Assembly (NCBI GenBank): GCA_017619935.1
Contig: JAFZRJ010000037.1
Coordinates: 62,001-126,000 of the forward strand
Direction: 5' to 3'
Length of the DNA: 64,000 bases
From: Muribaculaceae bacterium
GTDB taxonomy: Bacteria > Bacteroidota > Bacteroidia > Bacteroidales > Muribaculaceae
Shown here: piece after piece, positions 28,555 through 37,684 of the stretch
Layout of the letters: each line of letters begins with the position of its first letter
How positions within the stretch are numbered: the first letter of the stretch is position 1
The notes under the pieces: generated by a model
The model's input: only the letters and a program-made list of their open reading frames with translations
Told to the model about the DNA's origin: nothing
The model's database searches: none
Position numbers and translations under genes: made by a program

Positions 28555-28992
28555 ATGAGTCTCTCGGCATTATATTTCCATCTAGTCGTCCGCACCCGGA
28601 ACGGGAAGATGACGATTCCCGACCAGTATAAGCAAGAACTATATAGCTATATGGCGGGCATCATCAACAACCGTGGATGTCATGCAAAAGCTATTAATGG
28701 CATGGCCAACCACATTCATCTGCTCATCAAAGTGTCGCCAGCCATTCGCTTTTCCGATTTGGTTCACGACTTGAAATTGGGTGCCACCCACTTCATGAAG
28801 ACAAATGCTGACAAGTTCAACCAGTTTGAAGGGTGGTCAAAAGAGTATGCCGTCTTCAGTTGTTCGGCAAGCGACCGTTCACGCATCAAGCGGTACATTG
28901 AGCACCAGGAGGAGCATCATCGCGGCCTCAGCGCCGAAGACGAACTGAGAAAGTTTTGTAAACTGTCGGGGGTGGAATATCGAGAGAGCTAA
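28555..28992 (+). CDS. IS200/RAYT-like Y1 transposase
   Basis: A 145-residue HUH single-strand transposase. NHIHLL gives the metal-binding HxH pair near residues 57-59, and KRYIEHQEEHH near the C-terminus holds the probable catalytic tyrosine. No tnpB gene is present. The gene sits between two long inverted arms that each contain REP-like hairpins, which fits REP-associated tyrosine transposases better than plain IS200. The frame is intact. Its promoter leaves essentially no leader. Confidence 0.88.
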   Translation: MSLSALYFHLVVRTRNGKMTIPDQYKQELYSYMAGIINNRGCHAKAINGMANHIHLLIKVSPAIRFSDLVHDLKLGATHFMKTNADKFNQFEGWSKEYAVFSCSASDRSRIKRYIEHQEEHHRGLSAEDELRKFCKLSGVEYRES

Positions 28993-28993
28993 A

Positions 28994-29094
28994 GTGTTCG
29001 CTCTTCGAGGAACACACACCTTAGACCGTCCTTTCCCCCAGCATTCGCTACGCATCATGCTGGGGTTTTCCGTCTAGTTATCGCCGATGGCGAT
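28994..29094. repeat. Right inverted arm of the RAYT element
   Basis: About 101 bp, inverted relative to the left arm. It shares the 22-bp inner hairpin, the CCCCAGCAT...ATGCTGGGG hairpin and the ATCGCC...GGCGAT hairpin. Confidence 0.75.
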
Positions 29095-29227
29095 ATTTTT
29101 TATTGATAATTCCTTCGTTAGCAGCTCCCCTCTAAACTTAGGGGTGAAGCAGTCTTTCAGCAACTTATCGTTATTTATTTTTCGATTACCTCTCCGGTTG
29201 ACCTTGTGAACGACGGGCAGAGGCAGC

Positions 29228-29235
29228 TACCTTTG
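29228..29235 (+). promoter_or_regulatory. Bacteroidetes -7 box for the terminase gene (leaderless)
   Basis: TACCTTTG with TTG at 29204-29206 at ideal spacing. The ATG starts 5 bp after the box. Confidence 0.6.
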
Positions 29236-29240
29236 CCACC

Positions 29241-31076
29241 ATGGAAATCGCAGCAATCATAGAGGAGAACGAACGCCGTAAAATAGCCCTGACATCACCC
29301 TACGACCCCGTGAAGGGCATCGGCTGCTGCGGGCGTCGGGTACAGTGCCGCGACGAATGGCTGCCGCAAGCCGTAGTGGACGAGTGTCCCGACTACAGCG
29401 CCCTGCCCGAAGTGGAGCGGCGACGTGTGCGCGTGCGACACGACTTCGAATACTGGTGCGCCACCTGTGCCACTGTGCGCGACAAACTCACCGGCCAGCC
29501 CGTGCGACTGACGCTCAATGCGCCACAGCGCCGCGTGCTCGCCATCATGGAAAGCCAACGCACCGCCGGGCAACCCGTCCGTGTCATTCTGCTCAAGGCT
29601 CGGCAGTGGGGCGGCTCCACATTGGTGCAGATGTACATGGCATGGATGCAACTGGTAAGGCACACGGGATGGAACAGCCTCATCTGCGGACACCTGCGAC
29701 AGAGCGCACGCAGCATCAAGGGTATGTACCGCCTGCTCCTGCGCCACTATCCCCGAGAATTGCTTGATGACGACGCGCCCAAGATTGAATTCAAAAATTT
29801 TGAGGGCAGCAGCGATGTGCAAGTCATCACCGGACGCGACAGTCTGGTCATCATGGGCACCGCCGTGAGCGAAGACGCCGTGCGAGGCTATAACCTCGCC
29901 ATGGCGCACCTTACCGAAGTGGCCTTCTGGCCCGAAACCGCCATGCACTCGCCGCAAGACGTGATGCGCAGTGTGAACGGCACCGTCACCCGCACCGCCG
30001 ATACCGTGGTGGCGCTAGAATCGACAGCCAACGGCGTGGGGCAGTTTTTCCACACCGAGTGGCTCCGTGCCAACACCGGCGAGAGCGACAAGCAGCCCGT
30101 CTTTGTCCCTTGGTACGAGATAGAACTGTACCGCTCACCCGTGCGCGACGTGCTACACCTGTGGGAGAGCATGGACGACTATGAGCGCGGCCTATGGCGC
30201 GACGGACGCACGCTGGAGATGATTCAGTGGTACCACGACAAGCGTAAGGAAGCCGCCAGCCATGCCGCCATGATGGCGGAATTTCCCACTACCGACACCG
30301 AAGCCTTCGTGTGTACCGACCACGGGGTGTTCGACCTTGAGCACCTCGACCGGATGCGGCAGCACTGCCAGCCACCACAATTCACGGGCGACGTGGAAGC
30401 CGACTACAAAACGGTGAACCACGTCCACTTTGTGCAAGCCGCTTCGGGACTGATGAAAGTGTGGCGCTTGCCCGAACCGGGCGTGAAATACGTCGTGGCG
30501 GTGGACATCGGTGGGCGCAGCGACGAGTCCGACTACTCGGTGATTGCCGTGCTCGACGTGCGTGACCCTGCCAACAGCAAGCCCGAAGTGGTCGCCCAAT
30601 GGCGCGGACACCTCGACCACGACTTGCTGGCATGGAAAGCGGCACAAGTGGCCACGCTCTACAACCGTGCCCCGCTGGTGGTGGAGAGCAACACGCTGGA
30701 AACGGGCCGAGGAACCGAGGGAGCCGACGGCAAATTCCTGCTGCACGAGATTGCTCGCACCTACCCTGCCCTATACCGCCGCAACGCCACCCACTTTGGG
30801 TTCCACACCAACGTGAGCACCAAAAAGGCGATGCTGAGCAACCTCATTGCCGCCGTGCGCGACGGCACCTACATCGAACGTGACCATGAGGCACTCGATG
30901 AAATGGCAACCTACGAACACACCTCCAACGGAGCCTACGAAGCCAAAAAAGGGCATCACGACGACATCCTCATCACCCGAGCCATAGGTCTGTGGATGGC
31001 ACGGGAGAGCCGCTCATCGCACCCCGCCATCAGCCCCACCGACATGAAAAGCCTGGCACCCGACCCCTTGCTCTAA
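29241..31076 (+). CDS. Phage terminase large subunit-like protein, isolated
   Basis: A 611-residue protein with the two halves of a DNA-packaging motor. The ATPase half has Walker A-like LLKARQWGGST (about 117-127) and Walker B HLTEVAFW (about 223-230). The RNase H-like nuclease half has VVAVDIGGRSDESDYS (Asp 422), VESNTLETGR (Glu 482) and GHHDDILI (Asp 574/575). The catalytic residues are all present and the frame is intact. An N-terminal cysteine cluster (29, 30, 36, 49, 73, 76) may bind metal. No small terminase, portal or capsid gene is near, so it is not part of a normal prophage. The next gene follows after 36 bp. Confidence 0.85.
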   Translation: MEIAAIIEENERRKIALTSPYDPVKGIGCCGRRVQCRDEWLPQAVVDECPDYSALPEVERRRVRVRHDFEYWCATCATVRDKLTGQPVRLTLNAPQRRVLAIMESQRTAGQPVRVILLKARQWGGSTLVQMYMAWMQLVRHTGWNSLICGHLRQSARSIKGMYRLLLRHYPRELLDDDAPKIEFKNFEGSSDVQVITGRDSLVIMGTAVSEDAVRGYNLAMAHLTEVAFWPETAMHSPQDVMRSVNGTVTRTADTVVALESTANGVGQFFHTEWLRANTGESDKQPVFVPWYEIELYRSPVRDVLHLWESMDDYERGLWRDGRTLEMIQWYHDKRKEAASHAAMMAEFPTTDTEAFVCTDHGVFDLEHLDRMRQHCQPPQFTGDVEADYKTVNHVHFVQAASGLMKVWRLPEPGVKYVVAVDIGGRSDESDYSVIAVLDVRDPANSKPEVVAQWRGHLDHDLLAWKAAQVATLYNRAPLVVESNTLETGRGTEGADGKFLLHEIARTYPALYRRNATHFGFHTNVSTKKAMLSNLIAAVRDGTYIERDHEALDEMATYEHTSNGAYEAKKGHHDDILITRAIGLWMARESRSSHPAISPTDMKSLAPDPLL

Positions 31077-31112
31077 CCCTAATCCGTTTTCAACCTAAAA
31101 TTATCCAATATC

Positions 31113-32999
31113 ATGAAAAACCTTAGAAAAACCGAAACGAACGGGATGCTGGTGGTGACCGGCACCGCCCGACAAACGGCCAGCATCCCTGCAGGCCACC
31201 AACTCGTGTTCATCGACGACGACCGCTATCTCACGCTCCACGACAACCAACTGCACTACAACGGAACGCCACTGGTGACCGTGCCGGGCACACTGGCGGG
31301 AGTTCATCGGGTGGGCGACTTGCTGGTAGTCACCGGCAGCGAAGGCCTCGTCTATCTCATGTATCAGCAAGGGGGCTATTCGGTCGCCGACACGGCGAAC
31401 GCCATTCCCTCGCTGTCGCTCACCGAACAAAGTGGAGCATCCCTGAGCGTGGCGGTGCCAGCCATCGCCTTTGCCGCGCCTTACCTCACCTGGCAAGCAC
31501 CACTGCGGCAAGACGACGTGAAAGCGCTGACGGCGGGGTTGCGCACGGCATGGACGACGGTCATCGCCAACGCCACCGCCCTAGGCCGACACTATGCCCC
31601 CATGTGGGTGCGATACGGTGTGCGGCTGTGGGACGACACCTACCTGTGGATGAGCGACCCCGTCGCGCTGGGAGCGTCAACAACCGACAACGCGCCTCTC
31701 GTGAGCGTGAATGCGACGGTAGACAGCAGCGCGGTGACGGGAATACCGGCATCATCGCTCTCGCTGGCCACCTACTCGCTGAACGTGACCGTGAACAGCG
31801 GCATTGGTAGCGCGTGGCGCTCGATAGTGAAAGCCGTCGATGTGCTGGCGACGAGACAAGCCGACCTGGTGAGCACCACCTCGGCCATCCAGTACCGCTG
31901 CATCAACAACAGTGGCGGACAGCGCGTAGCCGTGCTGCAATATGGATTCCCAGCATGTAACGACGCACAGATGCAAGCACAACTACAACAATCGGCATGG
32001 ACGGTAGTGGCTTCCACCACCGACATGGACGCCCTCGCCCAAGGGGTGTGGAATCCCGGCACGCCACCATCCATTTCGCTCACTCCAGCGCAATGCGACA
32101 CCATCACCACGCCCATCGAACATTCGGTAATCGCCTCGCTCGTGTGCAACGGCCGTCTTTACTGCGCCTGCCGTTCGGGGTTGATGACCACCAGCGCACC
32201 CGCCAACCCGCTCGTGGTGGCGCGCTCCTATCAAGTGACCGGCAGCCGTGTGTTAGGACTCGCCGCCGTGCCACGGTCGCTCTATTCGGGCGGCTTCGGC
32301 CGTTATCCCGTGTACTTGTTCACCAGCGAAGGCATCTACGCGTTGCCCCTCTCCACACAAGGGGTCTATGGCGAGCCACGACTGCTCGACCGCACCATTC
32401 TGGCGGCGGGGTGCGTCCCCACCGAAGGAGCGCGCGACATCTACTTCACCTCCTCACGAGGCCACTTGTGCCGACTGCGAGCCAGCACGGCAACCATCGT
32501 CGCCCGTGACGCAGCAGCCACCAGCTTGGCGTGGGATGATGAACACAGTGAACTGTGGTGCCTCGACTCCAATGGACGAGTGACCGCCTATATGACCGAC
32601 GGCGAATGCTGCGAACGCACGTTGCCAGCCACGCACTTCTACGGAGACATCACCCATGCCCTTGCCATCGACACCCAAGGCCGGGTGCGCGACCTCACCA
32701 ACGAGCAGCAAGCGTCGATGGACATCGAGTGGCTCTCATCACCACAACCCTGCGCCACCCCACCCACCGAGGTTGAGTGGAACGTCTATGGCGATGACGT
32801 GAACGTGAACCTCGACTTGCTGGGCGAACGTGGCATGAGTTGCCATGGATTTCTCGTGAACCGCCTCACCGTGCGAGGCCGCGTGGCCGCGCCGCTCAAA
32901 GTGCCCGTTTTCGCTCCACCCATGCGCACCCTGCGCCGGCACATCACCGGCACTGCAGCCACGGGCACGCTCATTGATGTGCATTTGAGTGTAAAATAA
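31113..32999 (+). CDS. Unrecognised protein paired with the terminase (propeller-like)
   Basis: A 628-residue protein that I do not recognise. It has no signal peptide or membrane segment. The sequence is rich in short beta-strand repeats such as HQLVFIDDDRYLTLHD, LLVVTGSEGLVYLMY and SELWCLDSNGRVTAYM, which suggests a beta-propeller. Placement 36 bp behind the terminase gene in the same direction suggests one operon. A phage structural or tail-stabilising origin is possible. The frame is intact, and the gene shares the GC-rich codon use of the terminase. Confidence 0.6.
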   Translation: MKNLRKTETNGMLVVTGTARQTASIPAGHQLVFIDDDRYLTLHDNQLHYNGTPLVTVPGTLAGVHRVGDLLVVTGSEGLVYLMYQQGGYSVADTANAIPSLSLTEQSGASLSVAVPAIAFAAPYLTWQAPLRQDDVKALTAGLRTAWTTVIANATALGRHYAPMWVRYGVRLWDDTYLWMSDPVALGASTTDNAPLVSVNATVDSSAVTGIPASSLSLATYSLNVTVNSGIGSAWRSIVKAVDVLATRQADLVSTTSAIQYRCINNSGGQRVAVLQYGFPACNDAQMQAQLQQSAWTVVASTTDMDALAQGVWNPGTPPSISLTPAQCDTITTPIEHSVIASLVCNGRLYCACRSGLMTTSAPANPLVVARSYQVTGSRVLGLAAVPRSLYSGGFGRYPVYLFTSEGIYALPLSTQGVYGEPRLLDRTILAAGCVPTEGARDIYFTSSRGHLCRLRASTATIVARDAAATSLAWDDEHSELWCLDSNGRVTAYMTDGECCERTLPATHFYGDITHALAIDTQGRVRDLTNEQQASMDIEWLSSPQPCATPPTEVEWNVYGDDVNVNLDLLGERGMSCHGFLVNRLTVRGRVAAPLKVPVFAPPMRTLRRHITGTAATGTLIDVHLSVK

Positions 33000-33120
33000 G
33001 ATTAAAACTACTTTAAACGGTTGTATGTATAAATTTTTTTTCTCAATTTTGCAGTTTACTGAGGAAATAGCCCCTAATAGCGCATAAATATTCCAAGATA
33101 TATAGTAAAATACATACAAA

Positions 33121-35328
33121 ATGAAGAAGTTATTTTTAATGATTGTCGCAGGTCTGCTGGCTCTGAATGCCGGAGCAGTTCCCGCAAATCCCCAACCAGT
33201 GGTCACCAACCAGCCCGATGGCTCAACGGTTACGCTAAAACTGTGTGGTGACGAGTTCTATCATTTCAGCACAACTCTGGATGGCTACACCGTTGTGAAG
33301 AACGTAGCCGGCGCTTGGGTTTATGCCGTTCGGAATGCCGACAACAAGTTGGTGGCTTCCAACGTGGTGGCACATGACGCCGACAACCGAGGCGCAGAAG
33401 AGCAATCGCTGTTGGCCAACACGCCACGCCGTTTGACCAATCTGGCCAGCGTCGCCAACTCCAAACAGGTACGGGCTGCAGCCCAAGGGCCGCGTTTCGT
33501 ACGCACCTTCGACATCAGCAAGTTCCGTGGACTAGTCATCCTTGTTCAGCCCAGCGACCGAGCCTTCACCATGGGCAGCAACGCTCAGAAATTCTTCAAC
33601 GAAATTCTGAACAAGAAGAACATGACCAGCGTGAGTTTCGGTGACTATGGCTACTGGACAGGTAGTGTGCGTGACTATTTCTACGACAACACCGACGGCA
33701 TCTTTGACCCATCGTTTGACATCTTCGGCCCTGTCACTGTAAACTATAAGGCACAACAGTTCCGAAACAGTGGCCGTGCCGCATTCCAGGAAGCACTGAG
33801 CAAAATGAACAGCACCATCGACTATTCGCTGTATGACGGCGACAACAATGGCGTTGTTGACAACGTGTGCTTTGTGGTGGCAGGTTGGGGCTCCAACATT
33901 CAAGGCAATCCCGAGGGTTTGCTGTGGCCTCATGAAAGTACCGGCATCGGCAATGGCACTTACGATGGCAAACGCATCGACCGCTACTCCTGCTCTACCG
34001 AGTTGGACGGCGGATATGGAGGTGGTTATATCGATGGTATAGGCACATTCTGTCACGAATTTACCCATGTGCTGGGATTCCCCGACCTGTATGACGCCGA
34101 CTATGAGGAGAATGGACAAAGCCACGACCCGGGCAACTGGGATTTGATGGCAGCAGGCTGCTATCTGAACGGTGGTCGCACACCTTCGGGTTATGGCATC
34201 TTTGAGCGTTACGCCATGGGATTTGCCAATCCCAAACGCATCACCGCCGAAGGCCATTACACCCTCAATGCGCTGGGTGAAAGCAACGAAGGATACATCT
34301 TGCCCACGACCACAAGCAAAGATTACTTCATCATGGAGAACAGGCAAAAGACCTCGAAGTGGGACGCCTCACTTCCCGGTCATGGCATGATTATAGTCCA
34401 TGTTGATTCGGCCACCTATCAGTCACGTTGGGTAACAAACAAAGTCAACAACTACTCCGACCACAACTGCTATGAACTGTTGCGTGCCGGTAACTCCACC
34501 TACGGCGACTGGGGTCACGACCCCTTCCCTGGCACTTATGGTATCCCCAACATCACGAACACCACCATTCCTAACCTCAAGAACTGGAAGAAAAAGAACA
34601 ACACCTACTCCATTTTCGGGATTTCTGAGAAGAATGGGGTGATTACGTTTGACATTGTCAAGGCCGCAAACGAGAAAAAGATTCTCGAAACTTTCGACAA
34701 GATTCCCATTTCCACCCAAAACCCATTCGAGGGACAAGGCGACATCGCCAAGTGGCAACTCTATAAGTGTGCAATGGAAACCGTTGAAGGAAGTGACCGT
34801 GCAGTAGCGATGAAGAACCCCAGCATCGTGCAAATGTTGGAGCCGATTTACTACAACATCAAACAAGTCACTTTCAATGTCAACAACACGTCGGGTGACA
34901 ACGCAAAACTGTCGCTCCTCTACTCCATCGACGCTGGCAAGACTTGGAAAACGGTCAATACTTCGACCGACGCAGCGACCCTCACGGTGCCTAAGTTGTC
35001 TAGCTACACCTCCTACTGGAAGGCTTCGTTCACCAACAAACAAGGCGTCATGTTCCGCATCATGATGAATGGAGGCAGCAGTTCGGTTCCTTGCTATATC
35101 GACAACTTCACGGTTTATTACGACGGCGAGCCTGGAGGCCCCGCCTATGAAACCGGTGACGTGAACGGCGACGGCAAGGTGGATGTTGAGGACGTGAACG
35201 CTGTCATCAACATCATCCTCGATCTCAAGACCCAAGCTGAATATCAGGGCAATGCCGATGTTACTGGCGACGGTAAGGTGGACGTTGAGGACGTGAATGC
35301 TATCATCAACATCATCCTGACAGTTTAG
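33121..35328 (+). CDS. Secreted M6 family metalloprotease with dockerin-like tail
   Basis: A 735-residue protease of the immune-inhibitor-A type (M6). Signal peptide at 1-19; propeptide-like region to about 130 (QPDGSTVTL, GYTVVKN); catalytic domain with HEFTHVLGFPDLYD (His 312, Glu 313, His 316), the HExxHxxGxxD zinc signature; a jelly-roll-like domain at about 510-670; and a C-terminal pair of calcium loops (about 678-733). It is followed after 36 bp by a paralogue, so the two are probably co-transcribed. The family cuts host or dietary proteins; targets are unknown. Confidence 0.92.
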   Translation: MKKLFLMIVAGLLALNAGAVPANPQPVVTNQPDGSTVTLKLCGDEFYHFSTTLDGYTVVKNVAGAWVYAVRNADNKLVASNVVAHDADNRGAEEQSLLANTPRRLTNLASVANSKQVRAAAQGPRFVRTFDISKFRGLVILVQPSDRAFTMGSNAQKFFNEILNKKNMTSVSFGDYGYWTGSVRDYFYDNTDGIFDPSFDIFGPVTVNYKAQQFRNSGRAAFQEALSKMNSTIDYSLYDGDNNGVVDNVCFVVAGWGSNIQGNPEGLLWPHESTGIGNGTYDGKRIDRYSCSTELDGGYGGGYIDGIGTFCHEFTHVLGFPDLYDADYEENGQSHDPGNWDLMAAGCYLNGGRTPSGYGIFERYAMGFANPKRITAEGHYTLNALGESNEGYILPTTTSKDYFIMENRQKTSKWDASLPGHGMIIVHVDSATYQSRWVTNKVNNYSDHNCYELLRAGNSTYGDWGHDPFPGTYGIPNITNTTIPNLKNWKKKNNTYSIFGISEKNGVITFDIVKAANEKKILETFDKIPISTQNPFEGQGDIAKWQLYKCAMETVEGSDRAVAMKNPSIVQMLEPIYYNIKQVTFNVNNTSGDNAKLSLLYSIDAGKTWKTVNTSTDAATLTVPKLSSYTSYWKASFTNKQGVMFRIMMNGGSSSVPCYIDNFTVYYDGEPGGPAYETGDVNGDGKVDVEDVNAVINIILDLKTQAEYQGNADVTGDGKVDVEDVNAIINIILTV

Positions 35329-35364
35329 TATTAGGTTTATATCGCTACATTTTATTCTTAACCA

Positions 35365-37593
35365 ATGAAAAAAATATTTTCATTATTAGTATGCTGCCTG
35401 ATGGTTCACGCGGCATACGCTATTCCTGCCGAACCAACTCCGGTTAAGGTTCAGCAACCCGACGGCAGCACGATTACCGTCAGTCTGGTGGGTGACGAGT
35501 ATTACCACTTCAACACCACCGTCGATGGATACACCATTGTCAACAACAAAGGCCGTTGGGAATATGCCCAACTGTCGGGCGGCAAACTGGTGGCTTCCGG
35601 AATGCTGGCACACGACGCTGCCGTGCGCTCGGCCAGTGAGCTGTCGTTCTTGAGCACCATCGAGAAAAGAATTACCGACCGCGAAGCCGTGAGCGGAGCC
35701 AAGCGTGCACATCTGCAACGTGACAATCAGAATGCCCAGCCGAAACGCGAGCCGGTGGTGGATTACAGCAAATTCCGTGGTTTGATTCTGCTGATTAACT
35801 TTACCGACCGCCAGTTCCTGATGGACGACCCCAACAATTTCTATGATGAAATGTCGAACAAGGAAAACTATACGGGTTTCTACACTGGATCTGGTTGGAA
35901 CCGTCGTTTCAACTCCTGCACGGGCAGCGTGCGTGACTACTTCTCCGATCAGTCCATGGGACAGTTCAATCCCGTGTTCGACATTATTGGACCCGTCAAT
36001 GTGCCGTTTGCATCCACCGAATGTGGCGAGCGCTACAGTGAGGTGTTCCGAGCCGCGCTCGACAGCATTGATGGCCAAGTCGATTTCACAAAATACGACT
36101 CCGACAGTAATGGAGAGATTGACATGGTGTTCTTCTTGGTGGCGGGCTATGCAGCCAGCTACAGCGGAAACAGCGACGAATACTTGTGGCCGCACATGTC
36201 CTACCTCTACGGTTGGAACGAGGAGCAGCACAGGTACGAATATCTGATTTATGACGGAATGTACATGGGCCGTTATGCCTCCTCGACCGAAATCTACGGT
36301 TGGGAAGCCTACGGCATGAAAACCCCTAACGGCATCGGCACCGTGTGCCATGAATTCAGCCACGTGCTGGGTCTGCCCGACCTCTACGACACCGACTATG
36401 AACGTGGCGGCGGACAAAGCAATGACCCCGGAGAATGGGACGTGATGGCCGGTGGAAGTTACGGCAACTCAGGACGCACTCCCGTGGGTTACAGCCTCTG
36501 GGAGCGTACCGAACTCGGATGGACCGAGCCTATCACGATGGAACTCGGAAGTCATCGGTTGGAATCCATCGACAAGAGCAACGAAGGCTTTATTCTAGAT
36601 TCACCTGTCGAAGGCGAGTTCTTTATGTTCGAGAATCGACAGAACAACAAGTGGGACGCTTCCCTTCCAGGACATGGCTTACTCGTGGTGCGCGTCGATT
36701 ACACCAATCCCCGCGTATGGTGGAATAACACCGTTAACTGCAACCCCACGCACAATTATTACGAACTGCTTCGTGCCGGCGGCACTGCCGAAACCACGGC
36801 ATTCCCCAGTTCGGCTGGTGTGACGTTCCTGACCGCCACTTCCGAACCGGGGTTGGTCACTTGGGGCGGTGTGCCGTGTGACATGGCGCTGATGCAAATC
36901 ACCGAATCCAATGGCATCATCACATTTAACTGCGAAGAGGGTGAGTCAACAAGCACCATCGTTGAGGATTTCGAAACGATGCCAGTAACCGAAGACCGCA
37001 GCAAGACGAATGTCAAGGGGCGTTTCGCCACTTGGAACTTCCTCCAGGCCAATGTCGCCGAGGACGAAGCCTTCAGCGACTCGATAGGCTGCTTGATGGG
37101 TATGCCTGCGGGGCTTGTAATGACAAGCGACATTGATGCAGACATCTACATGGTTTCGGCCAAGGCCATCAATGGCTCGGCTCAGGAAGCTAAGTTGGAG
37201 CTCTTCTACTCTACCGACCAAGGCACCAACTGGAAATCGGTTGACGCCAACGTCATTGCCGGCAACAGCGACGAGACCACGGTATGGCGATTCACAGTAA
37301 ACTCTCCTGTGCGCTTCCGCATTACCCGCATTGCCGGCAACAAGCAGGTTGACCTGAAAGTTGACGACATCACCATCCACTACACGGGCGAACTGCGACC
37401 CATCGAGGTAGGTATCGTAGGCGATGTGAACGGCGACGGCAAAGTGGACGTTGAGGACGTGAATGCCGCCATCAACATCATTCTTGATCTCAAGACCCCG
37501 GACTATTACATCGGCAATGCCGACGTGAACGGCGATGGTAAAGTGGACGTTGAGGACGTGAACGCCATCATCAACATCATCCTGAATGAATAA
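35365..37593 (+). CDS. Second secreted M6 family metalloprotease with dockerin-like tail
   Basis: A 742-residue tandem paralogue of the preceding protease, with the same order: signal peptide (1-19, ending AYA), pro-region, zinc site HEFSHVLGLPDLYD (His 329), jelly-roll-like domain and paired calcium loops at about 685-740 (DVNGDGKVDVED twice). The catalytic motif is intact. Divergence from the first copy is substantial in the body but slight in the tail, which suggests that the tails are kept alike. A terminator follows. Confidence 0.92.
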   Translation: MKKIFSLLVCCLMVHAAYAIPAEPTPVKVQQPDGSTITVSLVGDEYYHFNTTVDGYTIVNNKGRWEYAQLSGGKLVASGMLAHDAAVRSASELSFLSTIEKRITDREAVSGAKRAHLQRDNQNAQPKREPVVDYSKFRGLILLINFTDRQFLMDDPNNFYDEMSNKENYTGFYTGSGWNRRFNSCTGSVRDYFSDQSMGQFNPVFDIIGPVNVPFASTECGERYSEVFRAALDSIDGQVDFTKYDSDSNGEIDMVFFLVAGYAASYSGNSDEYLWPHMSYLYGWNEEQHRYEYLIYDGMYMGRYASSTEIYGWEAYGMKTPNGIGTVCHEFSHVLGLPDLYDTDYERGGGQSNDPGEWDVMAGGSYGNSGRTPVGYSLWERTELGWTEPITMELGSHRLESIDKSNEGFILDSPVEGEFFMFENRQNNKWDASLPGHGLLVVRVDYTNPRVWWNNTVNCNPTHNYYELLRAGGTAETTAFPSSAGVTFLTATSEPGLVTWGGVPCDMALMQITESNGIITFNCEEGESTSTIVEDFETMPVTEDRSKTNVKGRFATWNFLQANVAEDEAFSDSIGCLMGMPAGLVMTSDIDADIYMVSAKAINGSAQEAKLELFYSTDQGTNWKSVDANVIAGNSDETTVWRFTVNSPVRFRITRIAGNKQVDLKVDDITIHYTGELRPIEVGIVGDVNGDGKVDVEDVNAAINIILDLKTPDYYIGNADVNGDGKVDVEDVNAIINIILNE

Positions 37594-37630
37594 GAATAAA
37601 ATTGCTTAACTAAGACCCACTATACCTGAC

Positions 37631-37666
37631 GACGCGTCTCTCCAACCAGAGGCGCGTCACTTTTTT
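37631..37666. terminator. Terminator after the M6 protease pair
   Basis: GACGCGTCTCT with AGAGGCGCGTC (11-bp stem) and a six-T tail on the plus side. The patatin gene converges from the other side. Confidence 0.8.
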
Positions 37667-37684
37667 ATCAAACCAAATCGGTGC

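Larger units (their letters stand above)
28413..29094 (+). mobile_element. RAYT/IS200-like element with inverted REP-type arms
   Basis: One transposase gene between inverted arms at 28413-28516 and 28994-29094. The exact ends are not defined; an extra hairpin at about 28349-28367 (TTATCGCT-GGAA-GCGATAAG) may belong to it. Confidence 0.65.

Noticed and set aside
28413..32999. A complete prophage or integrative element
   Set aside because: Only a terminase and an unassigned protein are present; no integrase, portal, capsid or attachment repeats were seen.
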